A stretch of 49,717 nt of DNA, from positions 3,174-52,890 of the forward strand of contig NZ_PGTC01000030.1 of NCBI RefSeq assembly GCF_002786295.1. Direction: 5' to 3'. Position numbers and translations under genes: made by a program. Every line of letters starts with the position of its first letter. The first letter of the stretch is position 1. This document shows positions 33,398 to 41,269 of the stretch, one piece after another. The notes beneath the pieces are model-generated. The model ran no database searches. It worked only from the letters and a program-made list of their open reading frames with translations, and was not told where the DNA came from. Source of the DNA: Pseudooceanicola marinus (lineage in GTDB: Bacteria > Pseudomonadota > Alphaproteobacteria > Rhodobacterales > Rhodobacteraceae).

Positions 33398-34495
33398 TCA
33401 GGCATCCCGCACCGCCCAGGCGGCGGACAGCGCCGCGCCAACGTGGATCTGGTCGCCCACATTCAACTCAACAAGCGGTCCAGCCTCGATGTTCAGCTCC
33501 ATCGCGCCGGTATCGACCACAACCGTCTGGGTCTGGCCGCGGAACGTCACGCTTTTCACGACCCCTTCCCAGGCCATGCCCTGCGTCTCCTCGCCCGGCA
33601 CCAGGATCTCGAAATTCTCGGGTCGCAGCATGACGGTGACCGTTCCGCCCTCGCCGGGATCGAAGGCCGAAAGGCAATGGCCACGGCCCCCTGCGCCCGC
33701 GACATCGAGGGTGAAGTCCCCTTCCGGTCGCGGCGTCGCCTTCTGGACGGTCAGCTCGATGAAGTTGGGGGCGCCGAAGAAGGTCGCGACATCGCGCGAT
33801 TTCGGCTGCAGGTACATTTCCCGTGGCGCCGAGTTCTGAAGGATCCGGCCGCTGTTCATCAACACGACATCATCCGACAGGGCCATCGCCTCCGACTGGT
33901 CGTGCGTGACGTAGACAGTGGTAATCCCCAGCCGCTGCTGCAGGACCCGGAATTCGTCGCCCATCTGCAGCCGCAGCCGGGCATCGAGGTTCGACAGCGG
34001 TTCATCCAGCAACAGGACGCGCGGCTCGAACACCAGCGCCCGGGCGATGGCGACACGTTGTTGCTGGCCGCCCGACAGGTCAGGCGCAGGCCGGTTCGCC
34101 AGATGCCCCATCTCGACGATCTCCAGCGCGGCCGCCACCTTTTCACGGATGGTCGCCTTCGGGACCCGGCGGATCGACAGGGGATAGGCCACGTTCTCGA
34201 ACACGGTCATGTGGGGCCAGATCGCATAGGACTGGAACACCATCCCAAGGTTGCGCCCCTCCGGCGGCACGAAAAGCCCGCGAGAGGCGTCGCTGACCAC
34301 CGTGTCGCCGATCGTGATCCGGCCTTCGGTGTTCTTCACCAGCCCCGCCAGCATCCGCAGCGTGGTTGTCTTGCCGCATCCAGAGGGACCAAGCAGCGTC
34401 ACGAAACGCCCGCTTTCGATGTTCAGGTTCAAACTGTCGACAGCCCGGAAGCTGCCGAAGTCGCGGGAAAGGTTTTCTATAACGACATTTGCCAT
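33398..34495 (-). CDS. FbpC/PotA-type ABC transporter ATP-binding protein
   Basis: This 365-residue ATPase has Walker A GPSGCGKTT (about 36-44), Q-loop MVFQSYAIWPHMTV, signature LSGGQQQRVAIARAL, Walker B LLLDEPLSNLD and H-loop YVTHDQSEA. The C-terminal TOBE-like domain (about 280-360: VMLRPENFEIL, VVKSVTFRGQTQ) is typical of the iron/spermidine/sugar branch. As the only ATPase of the cluster, it probably serves both binding proteins with the fused permease. It starts 20 bases after the permease stop. Confidence 0.92.
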   Translation of the reverse strand: MANVVIENLSRDFGSFRAVDSLNLNIESGRFVTLLGPSGCGKTTTLRMLAGLVKNTEGRITIGDTVVSDASRGLFVPPEGRNLGMVFQSYAIWPHMTVFENVAYPLSIRRVPKATIREKVAAALEIVEMGHLANRPAPDLSGGQQQRVAIARALVFEPRVLLLDEPLSNLDARLRLQMGDEFRVLQQRLGITTVYVTHDQSEAMALSDDVVLMNSGRILQNSAPREMYLQPKSRDVATFFGAPNFIELTVQKATPRPEGDFTLDVAGAGGRGHCLSAFDPGEGGTVTVMLRPENFEILVPGEETQGMAWEGVVKSVTFRGQTQTVVVDTGAMELNIEAGPLVELNVGDQIHVGAALSAAWAVRDA

Positions 34496-34515
34496 CTTCG
34501 GTCTTGCCTCGGTGT

Positions 34516-36258
34516 TTATTGCGTAAGTTTGGTGCGGCGCGCGGTGACGAAAATCTGGATCCCCCGGAACGCGACGACGAGCAGGATCATGAACATGCTG
34601 AGCACGCAGACCTCTTCAGCCCGGCCGTTTTCCCAGAGCTTCAGCATCTCGACGGACATGACCTCGTTCCCGACGGAGTAGAGCAGGACCGAGGCGCTCA
34701 GTTCGCGCATCACGACGAAGAAGCAGAGCAGCCAGCCGATTGCGAAAGAGGGCCAGGCCAGGGCGATCAGGATCCGCGACATGGTCTGCAGGAAGCTGGC
34801 GCCATGGACGCGGGAGCATTCCTCGAGATCCACCGAGAGCTGCACGAAGGCCGTGGACATCGCGTTCACCCCAAGGGGCATGCAGATTGCGATATAGGCC
34901 AGCAGCAGCGCCCAAAGCGTGCCGTAGATCGTGATCGGTCCGGGCAGGTAGGCAAAGGCCCAGAGGAAACCGACCCCCAGCACGATGCCGGGCATCAGCC
35001 AGGGCAGCCAGGCCATGAAGTCGATCAGACGGCGGCCATGCCAGCGAGTGCGGATGGAAATATAGGCCACCATCGACCCCAGCAGCATGGTCAGCGTGGC
35101 GCCGCCCAGGCCCAGGATCATGGTATTCAGCACCGAATCCCACATCGCGCGATTTTCAAAGACGTTGCGGTAGTGCTCCAGCGTCAGGAACTTCGTGTCA
35201 TAGAAGCCGATGTACTTGTAGAACGACCCGATGAAGAGCTGGCCCACCGGAAGAACCACCGACAGGAAGAAGAACAGCAGGCAGAAGGCGAAGGTGGCCC
35301 ACCGCCAGCGCCCCAGAGCCATCACCCCGGGCCGGTAACCCTTGCCCGAAACGGTCTGGTAGTTGCGCCCGCCGATGATCGCCCGCTGCGCCAGCAGCAG
35401 CAGCAGCATCAGGCCCATCACCACAATCGCGATGGCCGTGGCGAACTGGTAGTTCGGGGTGAAGTCCTGGTTGATCGCGTTGTAGATCTCGGTGGCAACC
35501 ACGCGCACCCCTGCGGGCGTGCCGAAGAACAGCGGCGACTCGAAGGATTCCATGCCACGGATGAAGGACAGCGTGAACACGGTGGCCATGACCGGGATCA
35601 TCAGCCGCAGCGTGATGCCCCGCAGGGTCCGCATGCGAGACGCGCCGCACATCCGGCTCGCCTCTTCCAGCGACGGGTCCATGCGGCGGAAGGATTCCAC
35701 CAGGAACAGGAACATGAACGGGATCGCGTATTGCATCATGTGCCAGATCACGCCGCCGGTCGAATAGACATCGATCAGAGGCTCGCTCGATCCGGTGAGC
35801 GATCGCCAGAGCATGTTGATCGGCCCGGTCTGGGCATTGCCCAGAAGCGACCAGGCCATCGCCGTCAGGATCGGCGGGATGAAGAACGGGAGGGTGATCA
35901 GAACCTCAAGAAGGCCCCGCATCGGCGTGTCGGTGCGCGCGACGATCCAGGCCAGGAAGGCTGCGATCAACAGGGAGAACACCGACTTGACCCCGGCGAT
36001 GTAGAGCGTGTTCCAGAGGATCTCGAGGTTCCCGGCGGAGAAGACCGCCCGGTAGCCATCGAGACTAACCACGGACTCGGGGCTGCTTGGCGATCCGGTG
36101 TGGAAACTGCCGTAGACCAGCATGCCCAGTGGGAAGAGCGTTATGAAGGCCAGGAAGGCGATGAGAAGGCCGATGTAGATGTACCGCGTTTGAAAGCGGT
36201 GCCGGGCGGCAAACCTGCCACCGGGCATTTCGCTGGATGTGTCGGTCGTCGCAGACAT
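34516..36258 (-). CDS. FbpB-type fused ABC transporter permease
   Basis: This 580-residue inner-membrane protein carries two binding-protein-dependent permease domains in one chain, as in FbpB/SfuB. About twelve hydrophobic segments are seen, starting with IYIGLLIAFLAFITLFPLG. There are two EAA-like loops, EEASRMCGASRMRTLRGITL in the first half and EECSRVHGASFLQTMSRIL in the second. One gene therefore supplies both halves of the channel. It lies 14 bases after the sulfatase 2 stop and just before the ATPase gene. Confidence 0.92.
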   Translation of the reverse strand: MSATTDTSSEMPGGRFAARHRFQTRYIYIGLLIAFLAFITLFPLGMLVYGSFHTGSPSSPESVVSLDGYRAVFSAGNLEILWNTLYIAGVKSVFSLLIAAFLAWIVARTDTPMRGLLEVLITLPFFIPPILTAMAWSLLGNAQTGPINMLWRSLTGSSEPLIDVYSTGGVIWHMMQYAIPFMFLFLVESFRRMDPSLEEASRMCGASRMRTLRGITLRLMIPVMATVFTLSFIRGMESFESPLFFGTPAGVRVVATEIYNAINQDFTPNYQFATAIAIVVMGLMLLLLLAQRAIIGGRNYQTVSGKGYRPGVMALGRWRWATFAFCLLFFFLSVVLPVGQLFIGSFYKYIGFYDTKFLTLEHYRNVFENRAMWDSVLNTMILGLGGATLTMLLGSMVAYISIRTRWHGRRLIDFMAWLPWLMPGIVLGVGFLWAFAYLPGPITIYGTLWALLLAYIAICMPLGVNAMSTAFVQLSVDLEECSRVHGASFLQTMSRILIALAWPSFAIGWLLCFFVVMRELSASVLLYSVGNEVMSVEMLKLWENGRAEEVCVLSMFMILLVVAFRGIQIFVTARRTKLTQ

Positions 36259-36272
36259 GGTGTTGTTATCCT

Positions 36273-38513
36273 TCAGGTGTCCTTGGTGGCCGTCGCGACG
36301 GCGGTATCGCCCAAATGAACGTCAAGACGTTCGATCCGGCCGCGCATGCGGAAAGGTCGTCGAGCCTCGGGGGGCAGAGGGGCGCCTCGCTCGAACCCGA
36401 TCGACACCCCTTCGGAGCCGGAGATCAGGTTTCCGATCGTCCGGTCGATCCTTGCGGCGCCGCTAATCTCTCCATCTACGGTGAGAACCAATTCGGCAGG
36501 GCCTCCGCGGCCCTCGCCGGAATAGCGCAGGTCCAGGGCGAGTCGGTGGATCCCCGCATCAAGCGGCGCCTTTGCAGCAATGCGGGTCCGCAGTTCCGCC
36601 TCAACGCCCAGGCGATAGATGACCTGCGGCACCCCCTCGAGGAGGTACAGGGACCAGCCGCCAAGCCAGCCGCCCTGGGAAATGATCGTCCCGCTTTCGC
36701 GATCGGTCAGATCGCACACGGCTTCCACGCGCCAGGACTTGTTCTTCAGATCCGGAAATTCGGCGCCGGGCATGCGCCGGCCGCTGGGATAGTAGGTGAA
36801 ATCCGACCGTCCACGGAACGGCGAGGGCTTGGGCTGATGCAACCCATAGAAATAGCCGACATGCACCGGATTGACGTTGTTCTTGTCACAGGCTGCCTCG
36901 AAACCGGAACGAATGGCGGCCAGTCGCTCGGGCTGCTGCTCGGCGAGGTCCTGATCCTGCGAATAATCCGAGGTTAGATCGTAGAGTTCCCATCGCCAGT
37001 CTTCGGGCGGCAGGTCCGACGTCTTCTCCCAGGGCACCGACTCCGGGTAGGTCGAGCCGATCCAGCCATCCTGGTAATAGGCGCGGTGACCCGCCATCTC
37101 GAAATACTGCGCACGCCTGTCCGGCGCGGCATCGCCCTCAAAGATCGACGGACCCATGCTGATCCCGTCGAAAGGCTGTTGCGCGACACCGCGGAAGCTC
37201 TCCGGCGGCGTAATCCCGATCAGATCGTAGAGCGTCGGCGCCACGTCGATGACGTGATGGAACTGGCTGCAGACCCGTCCGACATCCTTTATCCGAGCCG
37301 GCCAGGAGACGACCATCCCGTTGCGCGTACCGCCGAAATGCGAAGCCACCTGCTTGGTCCACTGGAAGGGCGTGTTCATCGCCCAGGCCCAGCCGACCGG
37401 GTAGTTGCCAAAGCTTTCCGGCCCACCAATGTCGTCTATGTTCGCCAACATCTCCGCGACACTTGGGGAGGCGCCGTTCATCGTGGCTACGTCATTGGTC
37501 GTGCCCTCCAGCGTGCCTTCGCCCGAAGCGCCGTTGTCGCCCTGAACATAGACGATCAGAGTATTCTCCAGCTGTCCAAGAGCCTCAACCCGGTCGAGAA
37601 TGCGACCGAACTGGAAATCCCAATGCGCCAGCTGCGCCGCATAGACCTCCATCATTCGGCGGTAGAGGCGCTTTTCGTCTTCTGAGGCGCTGTCCCAAGC
37701 CGGAATGCGATCCGGGCGCGGGGTCAGCTTGGCCGTTTCCGGGATGATGCCAAGGGCCTTCTGCCGCTCGAAGGTGCGCGCCCGCACGGCGTCCCAGCCA
37801 TCATCGAACGCCCCCTTGAACCGTTCGATCCACTCTTTCGGCGCCTGATGCGGCGAGTGCGCGGTTCCCGGCGACAGGTACATAAGAAACGGCTTTTCCG
37901 GACGGAGCACGTTCTGCCGGTCGATCCAGGAAATCGCGCGATCGCCGAAATCCCGGTCGAGGATGTAGTCCGGATCGTCCGCCGGGGCCTCAAGGAAATT
38001 TCGGTTCTCGACCAGGGCGGGCGCGAACTGGTTCCCGGATCCGCCGAAGAAGCCATAGAAATAGTCGAAGCCGTATCCGTTCGGCCAGCGATCGAACGGC
38101 CCCATGGAGGTGGTTTCCCACATCGGCGTATTGTGGTTCTTGCCCAGCCAGGCCGTGTCATAGCCATTGTCGCGCAACACATGCCCGAAGGTCGCAGCAG
38201 AATCGGGAATGACCGAGGTATATCCCGGCGCCCCGTGGGCGACTTCGGTGATGCCGCCGGAGCCAACGGCGTGGTGGTTGCGCCCCGTCAGCAGGGAGGC
38301 GCGCGTCGGCGAGCACATCGCCGTGGTGTGAAAGCGGTTGAAACGGACCCCCTGTTCAGCCACCCGGTCGAACACCGGCATGGGAACGGGACCGCCAAAG
38401 GTGCTGGTGGCGCCGAAGCCGACATCATCGGTCAGGACCACTATGACGTTCGGGGCACCCTCGGGTGCACCTGTTGGCTGCGGGAAGCCGGGGGGGAAAT
38501 TCTCGGGTGTCAT
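36273..38513 (-). CDS. Arylsulfatase-type sulfatase 2 (cytoplasmic)
   Basis: This 746-residue type I sulfatase is a paralogue of the one at 27599, sharing blocks such as GTRNGMVVSWPARI and YPVGWAWAMNTPFQWTKQV. Metal ligands are in VLTDDVGFGA and the formylglycine site is CSPTRASLLTGR (Cys67 from this start). It has the same GTAHSPHQAPKEW and a C-terminal beta-rich domain. ATG 38513 is chosen because AGGA lies eight bases upstream; ATG 38531 would add six residues. There is no signal peptide. It lies between binding protein 2 and the permease. Its divergence from sulfatase 1 suggests a different ester or a different position on the same molecule (inference). Confidence 0.93.
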   Translation of the reverse strand: MTPENFPPGFPQPTGAPEGAPNVIVVLTDDVGFGATSTFGGPVPMPVFDRVAEQGVRFNRFHTTAMCSPTRASLLTGRNHHAVGSGGITEVAHGAPGYTSVIPDSAATFGHVLRDNGYDTAWLGKNHNTPMWETTSMGPFDRWPNGYGFDYFYGFFGGSGNQFAPALVENRNFLEAPADDPDYILDRDFGDRAISWIDRQNVLRPEKPFLMYLSPGTAHSPHQAPKEWIERFKGAFDDGWDAVRARTFERQKALGIIPETAKLTPRPDRIPAWDSASEDEKRLYRRMMEVYAAQLAHWDFQFGRILDRVEALGQLENTLIVYVQGDNGASGEGTLEGTTNDVATMNGASPSVAEMLANIDDIGGPESFGNYPVGWAWAMNTPFQWTKQVASHFGGTRNGMVVSWPARIKDVGRVCSQFHHVIDVAPTLYDLIGITPPESFRGVAQQPFDGISMGPSIFEGDAAPDRRAQYFEMAGHRAYYQDGWIGSTYPESVPWEKTSDLPPEDWRWELYDLTSDYSQDQDLAEQQPERLAAIRSGFEAACDKNNVNPVHVGYFYGLHQPKPSPFRGRSDFTYYPSGRRMPGAEFPDLKNKSWRVEAVCDLTDRESGTIISQGGWLGGWSLYLLEGVPQVIYRLGVEAELRTRIAAKAPLDAGIHRLALDLRYSGEGRGGPAELVLTVDGEISGAARIDRTIGNLISGSEGVSIGFERGAPLPPEARRPFRMRGRIERLDVHLGDTAVATATKDT

Positions 38514-38587
38514 GGGCAAAGTCCTAGCCATAGGGTGCCGATCTCCGCGCGGAGGGCCCCTGTCGTCGTGTGAGTGTGGTAGTGAGA

Positions 38588-38612
38588 GCGACGCGGGCAG
38601 ACCCCACGTCGC
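38588..38612 (-). promoter_or_regulatory. Stem-loop after binding protein 2
   Basis: GCGACG (38588-38593) pairs with CGTCGC (38607-38612), and inside it GGG with CCC around a five-base loop. It lies 14 bases past the binding-protein stop and before sulfatase 2. It parallels the terminator after binding protein 1, but no T-run follows. Confidence 0.45.
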
Positions 38613-38626
38613 AAGAGCTCTTCAGA

Positions 38627-39640
38627 CTATTCGCCGAAGTGCTTCTTCATGACGGCAATTGCAGGGCCGCGTTGGTCGCGACCGATCCAGCCCATGAGTT
38701 CGACACCCGAGAGCCTGGCCTCTTCCGGCGAAAGAGTGTCGATCACCCCCTCGACCACCGGGATCATGCCGACCTTGGCGTAGATGGTCTGCGCCTCCTG
38801 GCTCAGGAAGTAGTTCATGAACAGCAGGGCAGCATTGGGATGGGAGGCGTCCTTAATGACCGACATGTCGATCGGGGTATAGGGGCTCGACGGTTCCGGC
38901 AGGATCAGCTCCACCGGCAGCCCCTCAAGGTCCTTGTAGAAGCCGAACATCTCGGTCATCAGGATCGGAAACTCCCCCATGGCAACGCGCCGTTCTTCCA
39001 GGCGAATATCGCGGCTGAAGGTGACATCCTGCTGGGCCAGACCCTCGACGTAGTCCTCGCCATAGAGCTCGTAGATTGGGCCAAGCACCGCAAGACCGGT
39101 GCCCACTGTGCGCACCTCGTTCGACAGGATCTTCCCCTGCCACTTCGGGTCGAGCAGATCATTCCACGACGTCGGCCGGTCGGCTTCGGGCACCAGGTTG
39201 GTATTCACCAGCAAACCATAAGCCTGACTGAAGGCAGGCAGCTGCATCGGGGCTACGGAGAACTCGGGCCGAAGGTTCGCAGCGTTCGGAACCTCTGCGA
39301 TTTCGGCCAGAAACCCCTCTTCGCCGAGCAGCTGGTTGATGGCGGTCGAGCTCATCACGACATCACCCGCGACCCGGCCGCTCGCCCCTTCGCTTCGAAC
39401 CCGCTCCATCACCTCGGTCGCGCGCCCGGCCAGAAGCACGACATCGATCCCGGTTTCGGTCTCGAACCCCCGAACGACGTCTTCAAAGTAATCTGCGCCA
39501 AGTTGCGAATGATAGATTGCAACCTGACCCTCCTCCTTCGCCGCCGCGACAACATCATCCCAGCTAGAGGCCAGCGCCCCCTGCGTCATCACCGACACGC
39601 CAAGAAAAGCAAAAGCCACCTTATTAAAAAGGTCTTTCAT
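38627..39640 (-). CDS. ABC substrate-binding protein 2 (FutA/AfuA-type extracellular solute-binding protein)
   Basis: This 337-residue periplasmic protein is a paralogue of binding protein 1. A short signal peptide (KVAFAFLGVSVMTQGALA, cut near ALA-SS) leads into KEEGQVAIYHSQLGADYFED, ETGIDVVLLAGRATE, WNDLLDPKWQGKIL and FSRDIRLEERRVAMGEF, ending IPVVEGVI and LMGWIGRDQRG. GGGAGG lies seven bases before the ATG. It is the first gene of the sulfatase cluster, whose promoter must lie in the 129-bp gap to the divergent TetR gene. A second receptor for the same permease would widen the substrate range. Confidence 0.88.
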   Translation of the reverse strand: MKDLFNKVAFAFLGVSVMTQGALASSWDDVVAAAKEEGQVAIYHSQLGADYFEDVVRGFETETGIDVVLLAGRATEVMERVRSEGASGRVAGDVVMSSTAINQLLGEEGFLAEIAEVPNAANLRPEFSVAPMQLPAFSQAYGLLVNTNLVPEADRPTSWNDLLDPKWQGKILSNEVRTVGTGLAVLGPIYELYGEDYVEGLAQQDVTFSRDIRLEERRVAMGEFPILMTEMFGFYKDLEGLPVELILPEPSSPYTPIDMSVIKDASHPNAALLFMNYFLSQEAQTIYAKVGMIPVVEGVIDTLSPEEARLSGVELMGWIGRDQRGPAIAVMKKHFGE

Positions 39641-39728
39641 CGTGTATCCTCCCTAACGGAGAGAGCTGCAGAGTCCTCCACCCTGCGCCTCTCCCGCCAA
39701 ACATGATCCCTTGATCGGAATCATATTC

Positions 39729-39746
39729 TGCGAATACATGTTCGCA
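39729..39746. promoter_or_regulatory. TetR operator candidate in the divergent promoter region
   Basis: TGCGAA (39729-39734), six bases, TTCGCA (39741-39746): a perfect 18-bp dyad between the sulfatase cluster and the tetR gene. It is about 90 bases upstream of the first cluster gene and 24 bases before the tetR start, well placed to control both. A second, imperfect dyad (ATGATCC 39703-39709 with GGAATCAT 39717-39724) lies beside it. Confidence 0.6.
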
Positions 39747-39769
39747 ATTGAGGAACGCGGAGGTCAAGC

Positions 39770-40420
39770 TTGAAAAACGATCCGAACAGCGGCGCCCTGC
39801 CGACCCGGCAGCGCCGAAGTGAACAGACACGTGATCGACTACTGGAAGCGGGCTATCAGTTGATCCACGAGAAGTCCCTGAATGATATGACGATTTCGGA
39901 CGTGGCGACCCGGGCGGGATGCTCCGTCGGCGCCTTCTACCGCAGGTTCAAGAATAAGGAGGTTTTCGAGGAGGCCTTGCTCAGCGCGGCTCTGCAGCAG
40001 GCCCGGGAATTGATGCTGAATGTCTTCGAGACCCAACAGAACCACGAGATGCTGGCGACCGAGATCGTGCGCCAGACCATCGCCCGGCACGTCAGATTCG
40101 CGCCGATCTACAAGGCGGCCATCCTGCGCGCCTATATCGACCCGGGTCGCAACACCGCTGCCAAGCAGCACGGGCGCTTCCTGCTGGAGGGCTTTCTGTC
40201 CTGGACGCGCCGCACCCTTGGCCGGGATCTGAAGGACTGGGAGACCACACGGATCACGATGTCCTTCCAGATTCTGTTCGGCACGATCATCAACGCCCTT
40301 CTCGGTCGCCCTGGACCATTTCTTCTGGACGACCCAGAGTTCGGCGATGAACTGACCATAACCTTCGTTCGCAATATCAGCACCGTGTTCGAAACGGAGT
40401 CAGTCGCCCCGACCAGATGA
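39770..40420 (+). CDS. TetR-family transcriptional regulator
   Basis: This 216-residue regulator starts at TTG, with GGAGG six bases upstream. The N-terminal HTH is standard: RDRLLEAGYQLIHEKSLNDM, TISDVATRAGCSVGAFYRRF and KNKEVFEEALL. The C-terminal ligand domain is all-helical. It is divergent from the nine-gene sulfatase cluster and separated from it by an 18-bp palindrome, so it is probably its local repressor, released by the imported substrate or a product. It could instead regulate only itself. Confidence 0.9.
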   Translation: MKNDPNSGALPTRQRRSEQTRDRLLEAGYQLIHEKSLNDMTISDVATRAGCSVGAFYRRFKNKEVFEEALLSAALQQARELMLNVFETQQNHEMLATEIVRQTIARHVRFAPIYKAAILRAYIDPGRNTAAKQHGRFLLEGFLSWTRRTLGRDLKDWETTRITMSFQILFGTIINALLGRPGPFLLDDPEFGDELTITFVRNISTVFETESVAPTR

Positions 40421-40559
40421 CCGATCTGTCTCCACTGGCCCCCTGCACAGCCCCGCTGGTTAGGCACACCCGGAGTAAACGCGATCAACCTGATGGGCGC
40501 CCAAGGCCTTGCCTAGAAGCTAATTGAAGGCTGCAGGCCTCGGCGCGCATGTGCCCAAA
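40421..40559. other. Intergenic spacer beside the IS relic
   Basis: This is the first part of the 335-bp stretch between tetR and marR. I see no gene, repeat or terminal inverted repeat here that would mark the left end of an insertion sequence. Confidence 0.4.
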
Positions 40560-40748
40560 GGTGGCAACAGACCACGCCAATGTTCAAGACAAGGGTATAC
40601 GCGCCTGCATCCCTGGCCGAAAACAGCGCAAGGCGACTGTCAGATACCACTCTCTGGACATTGCTGCGCAATGCCCTGCCGGGCAGTGGACAAGCGGCGC
40701 TACAAACAGTGCAACCGGATCGAGATCATGTTCGGCAGGCGACGGTGA
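40560..40748 (+). pseudogene. IS5-family transposase remnant (C-terminal, frameshifted)
   Basis: Two plus-strand frames together give the end of an IS5-family (IS427-like) DDE transposase. DKGIRACIPGRKQRKATVRY lies at about 40588-40647; after a frame change, DKRRYKQCNRIEIMFGR lies at 40689-40739. The RRYKQ-x-NRIE-x-MFGR block holds the catalytic Glu region of these transposases (NRIEnMFGRLKDWRR). The expected LKDWRR continuation is missing and a stop follows at 40746. The N-terminal two thirds are absent. The relic sits between the two catabolic clusters. Confidence 0.78.
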
Positions 40749-40755
40749 AGCAGAG

Positions 40756-41244
40756 CTACCTGTCGAGGTTCGTCAGCATACCGCGCATGACCTTCAGATG
40801 GATCTCCACGTCCTCGGGGTCGATGCCGTCCAGCATGCGGGACTCGCATTCCAGCGCGATGGCCAAGATGTCGCGGTGCACCGCCTGCCCCGCGTCGGTC
40901 AGCCACCATTTTCGCCGGCGCGGATCGCTGCCCGATGCCTCGAACGTCGCAAGGCCCCGCGCCTCCAGCAGCTTCAGCGACCGGCTGACCGCGGCCTTGT
41001 CCAGACGGATCACCTCGCAAATGCGGTTGGCCGTGATCTCCGGCTCGATGTTGATCATGGCGATCACCCGCCAGTCCACGATCCCGAGGTTGAAGTCACG
41101 GCGGTAGATGGCCGAGGTCTGCCGCTGCCAGGCGCTGCTGACGGCGCTGAGAAGGAAGGGCGCGTAGTAGTCGATATCGAGGACTTGCACCCCGTCCCGG
41201 TCACGGGTCGGGCTGGAGATGCGGCGGTTCGGCTCGTCGGTCAC
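40756..41244 (-). CDS. MarR-family transcriptional regulator
   Basis: This 162-residue winged-helix regulator has the helix pair ITANRICEVIRLDKAAVSRS, then LKLLEARGLATFEASGSDPR and the wing RRRKWWLTDAGQAVHRDI. MarR proteins often sense aromatic acids or their CoA esters. It lies 25 bases past the ferredoxin reductase stop on the same strand, as the last gene of the P450/importer cluster, so it probably regulates that cluster. No divergent promoter is visible here; its operator would be upstream of the first gene, outside the window or at 48501-48607. Confidence 0.9.
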   Translation of the reverse strand: MTDEPNRRISSPTRDRDGVQVLDIDYYAPFLLSAVSSAWQRQTSAIYRRDFNLGIVDWRVIAMINIEPEITANRICEVIRLDKAAVSRSLKLLEARGLATFEASGSDPRRRKWWLTDAGQAVHRDILAIALECESRMLDGIDPEDVEIHLKVMRGMLTNLDR

Positions 41245-41269
41245 GGTACTACGCCCCCGGGGTTAGGAC

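Noticed and set aside
29866..39640. Calling the FutA/AfuA-FbpBC-like system an iron importer
   Set aside because: The family resemblance is real, but the two binding proteins are paired with sulfatases and no iron-related gene is present. The ligand is left open.
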